In this document: in pieces, positions 14,150-15,208 of the stretch
How positions within the stretch are numbered: position 1 is the stretch's first letter
How the letters are laid out: the number at the start of each line of letters is the position of its first letter
From: Candidatus Krumholzibacteriota bacterium
Lineage (GTDB): Bacteria; Krumholzibacteriota; Krumholzibacteriia; Krumholzibacteriales; Krumholzibacteriaceae
Direction of reading: 5' to 3'
Assembly (NCBI GenBank): GCA_030672805.1
Contig: DAOVFR010000026.1
Location: forward strand, 1-15,208
DNA length: 15,208 bases
Made by a program: the position numbers and the translations under genes
The notes under the pieces: model-generated
The model's database searches: none
What the model was told of the DNA's origin: nothing
The model's input: only the letters and a program-made list of their open reading frames with translations

Positions 14150-15208
14150 CGATACTCAATCGCCCGGTTTTTCTTAAGCTCATCATAACAGCCGTACTGG
14201 CCGGGGCTGCGGTTGTGTTCGCCGGCGCGGCCGAACCCGGTGAAGAGAACCAAAGGGTCCATCGCGTCGGCAGGGTCATTCTGAACATGCCTGGGAACGG
14301 CGCCCTGTCGTCAGCGCGGGACGGCCGGTTGTGGTATGGCCTGCGTTGGCCGGGTGAAGCAGGGATGGAGTTTCTCGGCTCGTGCGGCATAATGGCCAGA
14401 ATCGAAACGAATGACGGGGAGGAACCTGTGAGCGTGGGCCCGGCACGGTTTGCGGCGCTTGATATCGGTGGCGACGTACACGGGCTTCGCGAGGGATGCG
14501 AGGGCGGGAAACGGTCACCCGACCGGGGAAGAGACGACGATGGTGACGGGCTGATAGACGAGGATCCGATAGACGGCATCGATAACGACGGTGACGGGCT
14601 GATAGACGAGGATTTCGCGGCGGTCGGCGACAGGATGATCGTGACGAGGGCGGTCGAGCCCGCAACCGGTCTCGTGCTCGGACAGCGAAGCTACACGTGG
14701 AGTTATGGCCATGTCCGCGATTTTGTAGGGTTCACGACGGAGTTGGAATATCCCGAGGGAGGAAGCCGCGACTCGAGGGCGGCGCGGCTTGCAGCGGCGC
14801 TTCTCATCGATTTCAAGATCGGAGACCCCGGAGACGGAAGCCGCGGTGAGGATGACCGGACATTCCTGGTGAAGGTTCCGGTTCGCGGGGAGGCGGGTCT
14901 CGAGGAGATGGTATTCGCCGCCGTTTCCGGCGGAAGCGCCGAGGGATATTACGCGGGAGCGCTCATTCTCGGAGCGACCGGACGGAAAGAGGGAAACATC
15001 GAAATCGGCGCGAGGATACTCGATCCTCACGAGGCAGATACCGGGAGATGGTGCTTGATTGAAGACGGTGAGGGGCGCGGGAATGGTGAGGTTGAAGGTA
15101 GGGGCGGTGAAGCGGTCCCGGTCTTTCCGAGGAAAAGGCTCGAGTTTCACGGCTCCGGGAGAGGCGAGGTTCCCCTGTCGGCCCCGGAGTGTACGGTATC
15201 GGAAAGTG
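14146..15208 (+). CDS. exported protein with paired DxDxDGxxD calcium-loop motifs (3' end cut)
   Basis: I do not recognise this gene. It starts ATG 14146, overlapping the gyrA stop, and stays open to the right edge: 354 codons seen. The N-terminus is a clear signal peptide: Asn5, Arg6 and Lys11, a hydrophobic core (about 12-25), then AGA with probable cleavage after residue 28. The mature part is acidic and glycine-rich. Residues 130-138 and 146-154 are two perfect DxDxDGxxD loops (each followed by ED), the pattern of thrombospondin type-3/dockerin-like calcium-binding repeats. Cysteines are few and lack a lipobox. The rest shows alternating beta-like stretches (for example FLVKVPVRG) without a named motif. 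Likely periplasmic or cell-surface; function unknown. The ATGA overlap suggests coupled translation with gyrA, but a functional link is not implied. Confidence 0.85.
   Translation, partial: MTILNRPVFLKLIITAVLAGAAVVFAGAAEPGEENQRVHRVGRVILNMPGNGALSSARDGRLWYGLRWPGEAGMEFLGSCGIMARIETNDGEEPVSVGPARFAALDIGGDVHGLREGCEGGKRSPDRGRDDDGDGLIDEDPIDGIDNDGDGLIDEDFAAVGDRMIVTRAVEPATGLVLGQRSYTWSYGHVRDFVGFTTELEYPEGGSRDSRAARLAAALLIDFKIGDPGDGSRGEDDRTFLVKVPVRGEAGLEEMVFAAVSGGSAEGYYAGALILGATGRKEGNIEIGARILDPHEADTGRWCLIEDGEGRGNGEVEGRGGEAVPVFPRKRLEFHGSGRGEVPLSAPECTVSES
14542..14613 (+). repeat. 24-base exact direct repeat encoding the calcium loops
   Basis: Positions 14542-14565 and 14590-14613 are identical over 24 bases, offset 48 (16 codons), encoding GDGLIDED twice. 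The preceding codons differ (GAT versus GAC), so the nucleotide identity is limited to the loop core. Recent duplication or gene conversion is possible. Confidence 0.85.

Noticed and set aside
1..15208. mobile elements, CRISPR, tRNA or rRNA genes
   Set aside because: No transposase, integrase, terminal repeats, spaced repeats or structural RNA signature was seen; the gene order is that of an undisturbed origin region.

Overview
This window is a bacterial chromosomal replication-origin region with the classic ancestral gene order. One block runs leftward (minus strand): rpmH, rnpA, yidD, yidC, jag (khpB) and mnmE, the last cut by the left edge. One block runs rightward (plus strand): dnaA, dnaN, recF, a DUF721/dciA gene, gyrB, gyrA and a secreted protein cut by the right edge. 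The two blocks diverge from an intergenic zone at about 4.54-5.1 kb, so every gene is transcribed away from the presumed origin. I see no insertion sequence, CRISPR array, tRNA, rRNA or phage gene.

Organism: YidC has the large periplasmic P1 domain between its first and second membrane segments, which points to a diderm (Gram-negative) bacterium. GyrB is the short form (636 aa). DciA, not DnaC, is present as a possible helicase loader. The last protein carries paired DxDxDGxxD calcium-loop repeats of a style common in exported proteins of the FCB-type and related candidate phyla. I cannot name the phylum from this alone; an uncultured FCB-like lineage is a guess. Base composition differs along the window: sampled lines of dnaN are about 40-55% GC, those of gyrA about 65-73%.

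Layout. 1-1090: tRNA-modification GTPase MnmE. 1180-4535: RNA-binding protein Jag, membrane insertase YidC, its helper YidD, the RNase P protein and ribosomal protein L34, closely packed and probably one operon read from a promoter near 4.6 kb. 4536-5107: a pyrimidine-biased intergenic region ending in two perfect, head-to-head DnaA boxes. 5108-6454: dnaA. 6455-6822: a second DnaA-box cluster followed by an AT-only-armed inverted repeat that could be the unwinding element; together with the upstream boxes this suggests a bipartite oriC around dnaA. 6823-9107: sliding clamp and RecF. 9255-14149: DciA, GyrB and GyrA. 14146 to the edge: an unrecognised exported protein whose start codon overlaps the gyrA stop.

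Together the genes cover initiation (DnaA, probable helicase loading by DciA), elongation (clamp), repair of stalled forks (RecF), supercoiling (gyrase), and a parallel set for ribosome and RNA maturation and membrane-protein insertion. The window is mostly ordinary housekeeping. The points worth a second look are the origin architecture, the gyrase A quinolone-pocket residues, the gyrA-coupled secreted protein, and some small non-coding structures.
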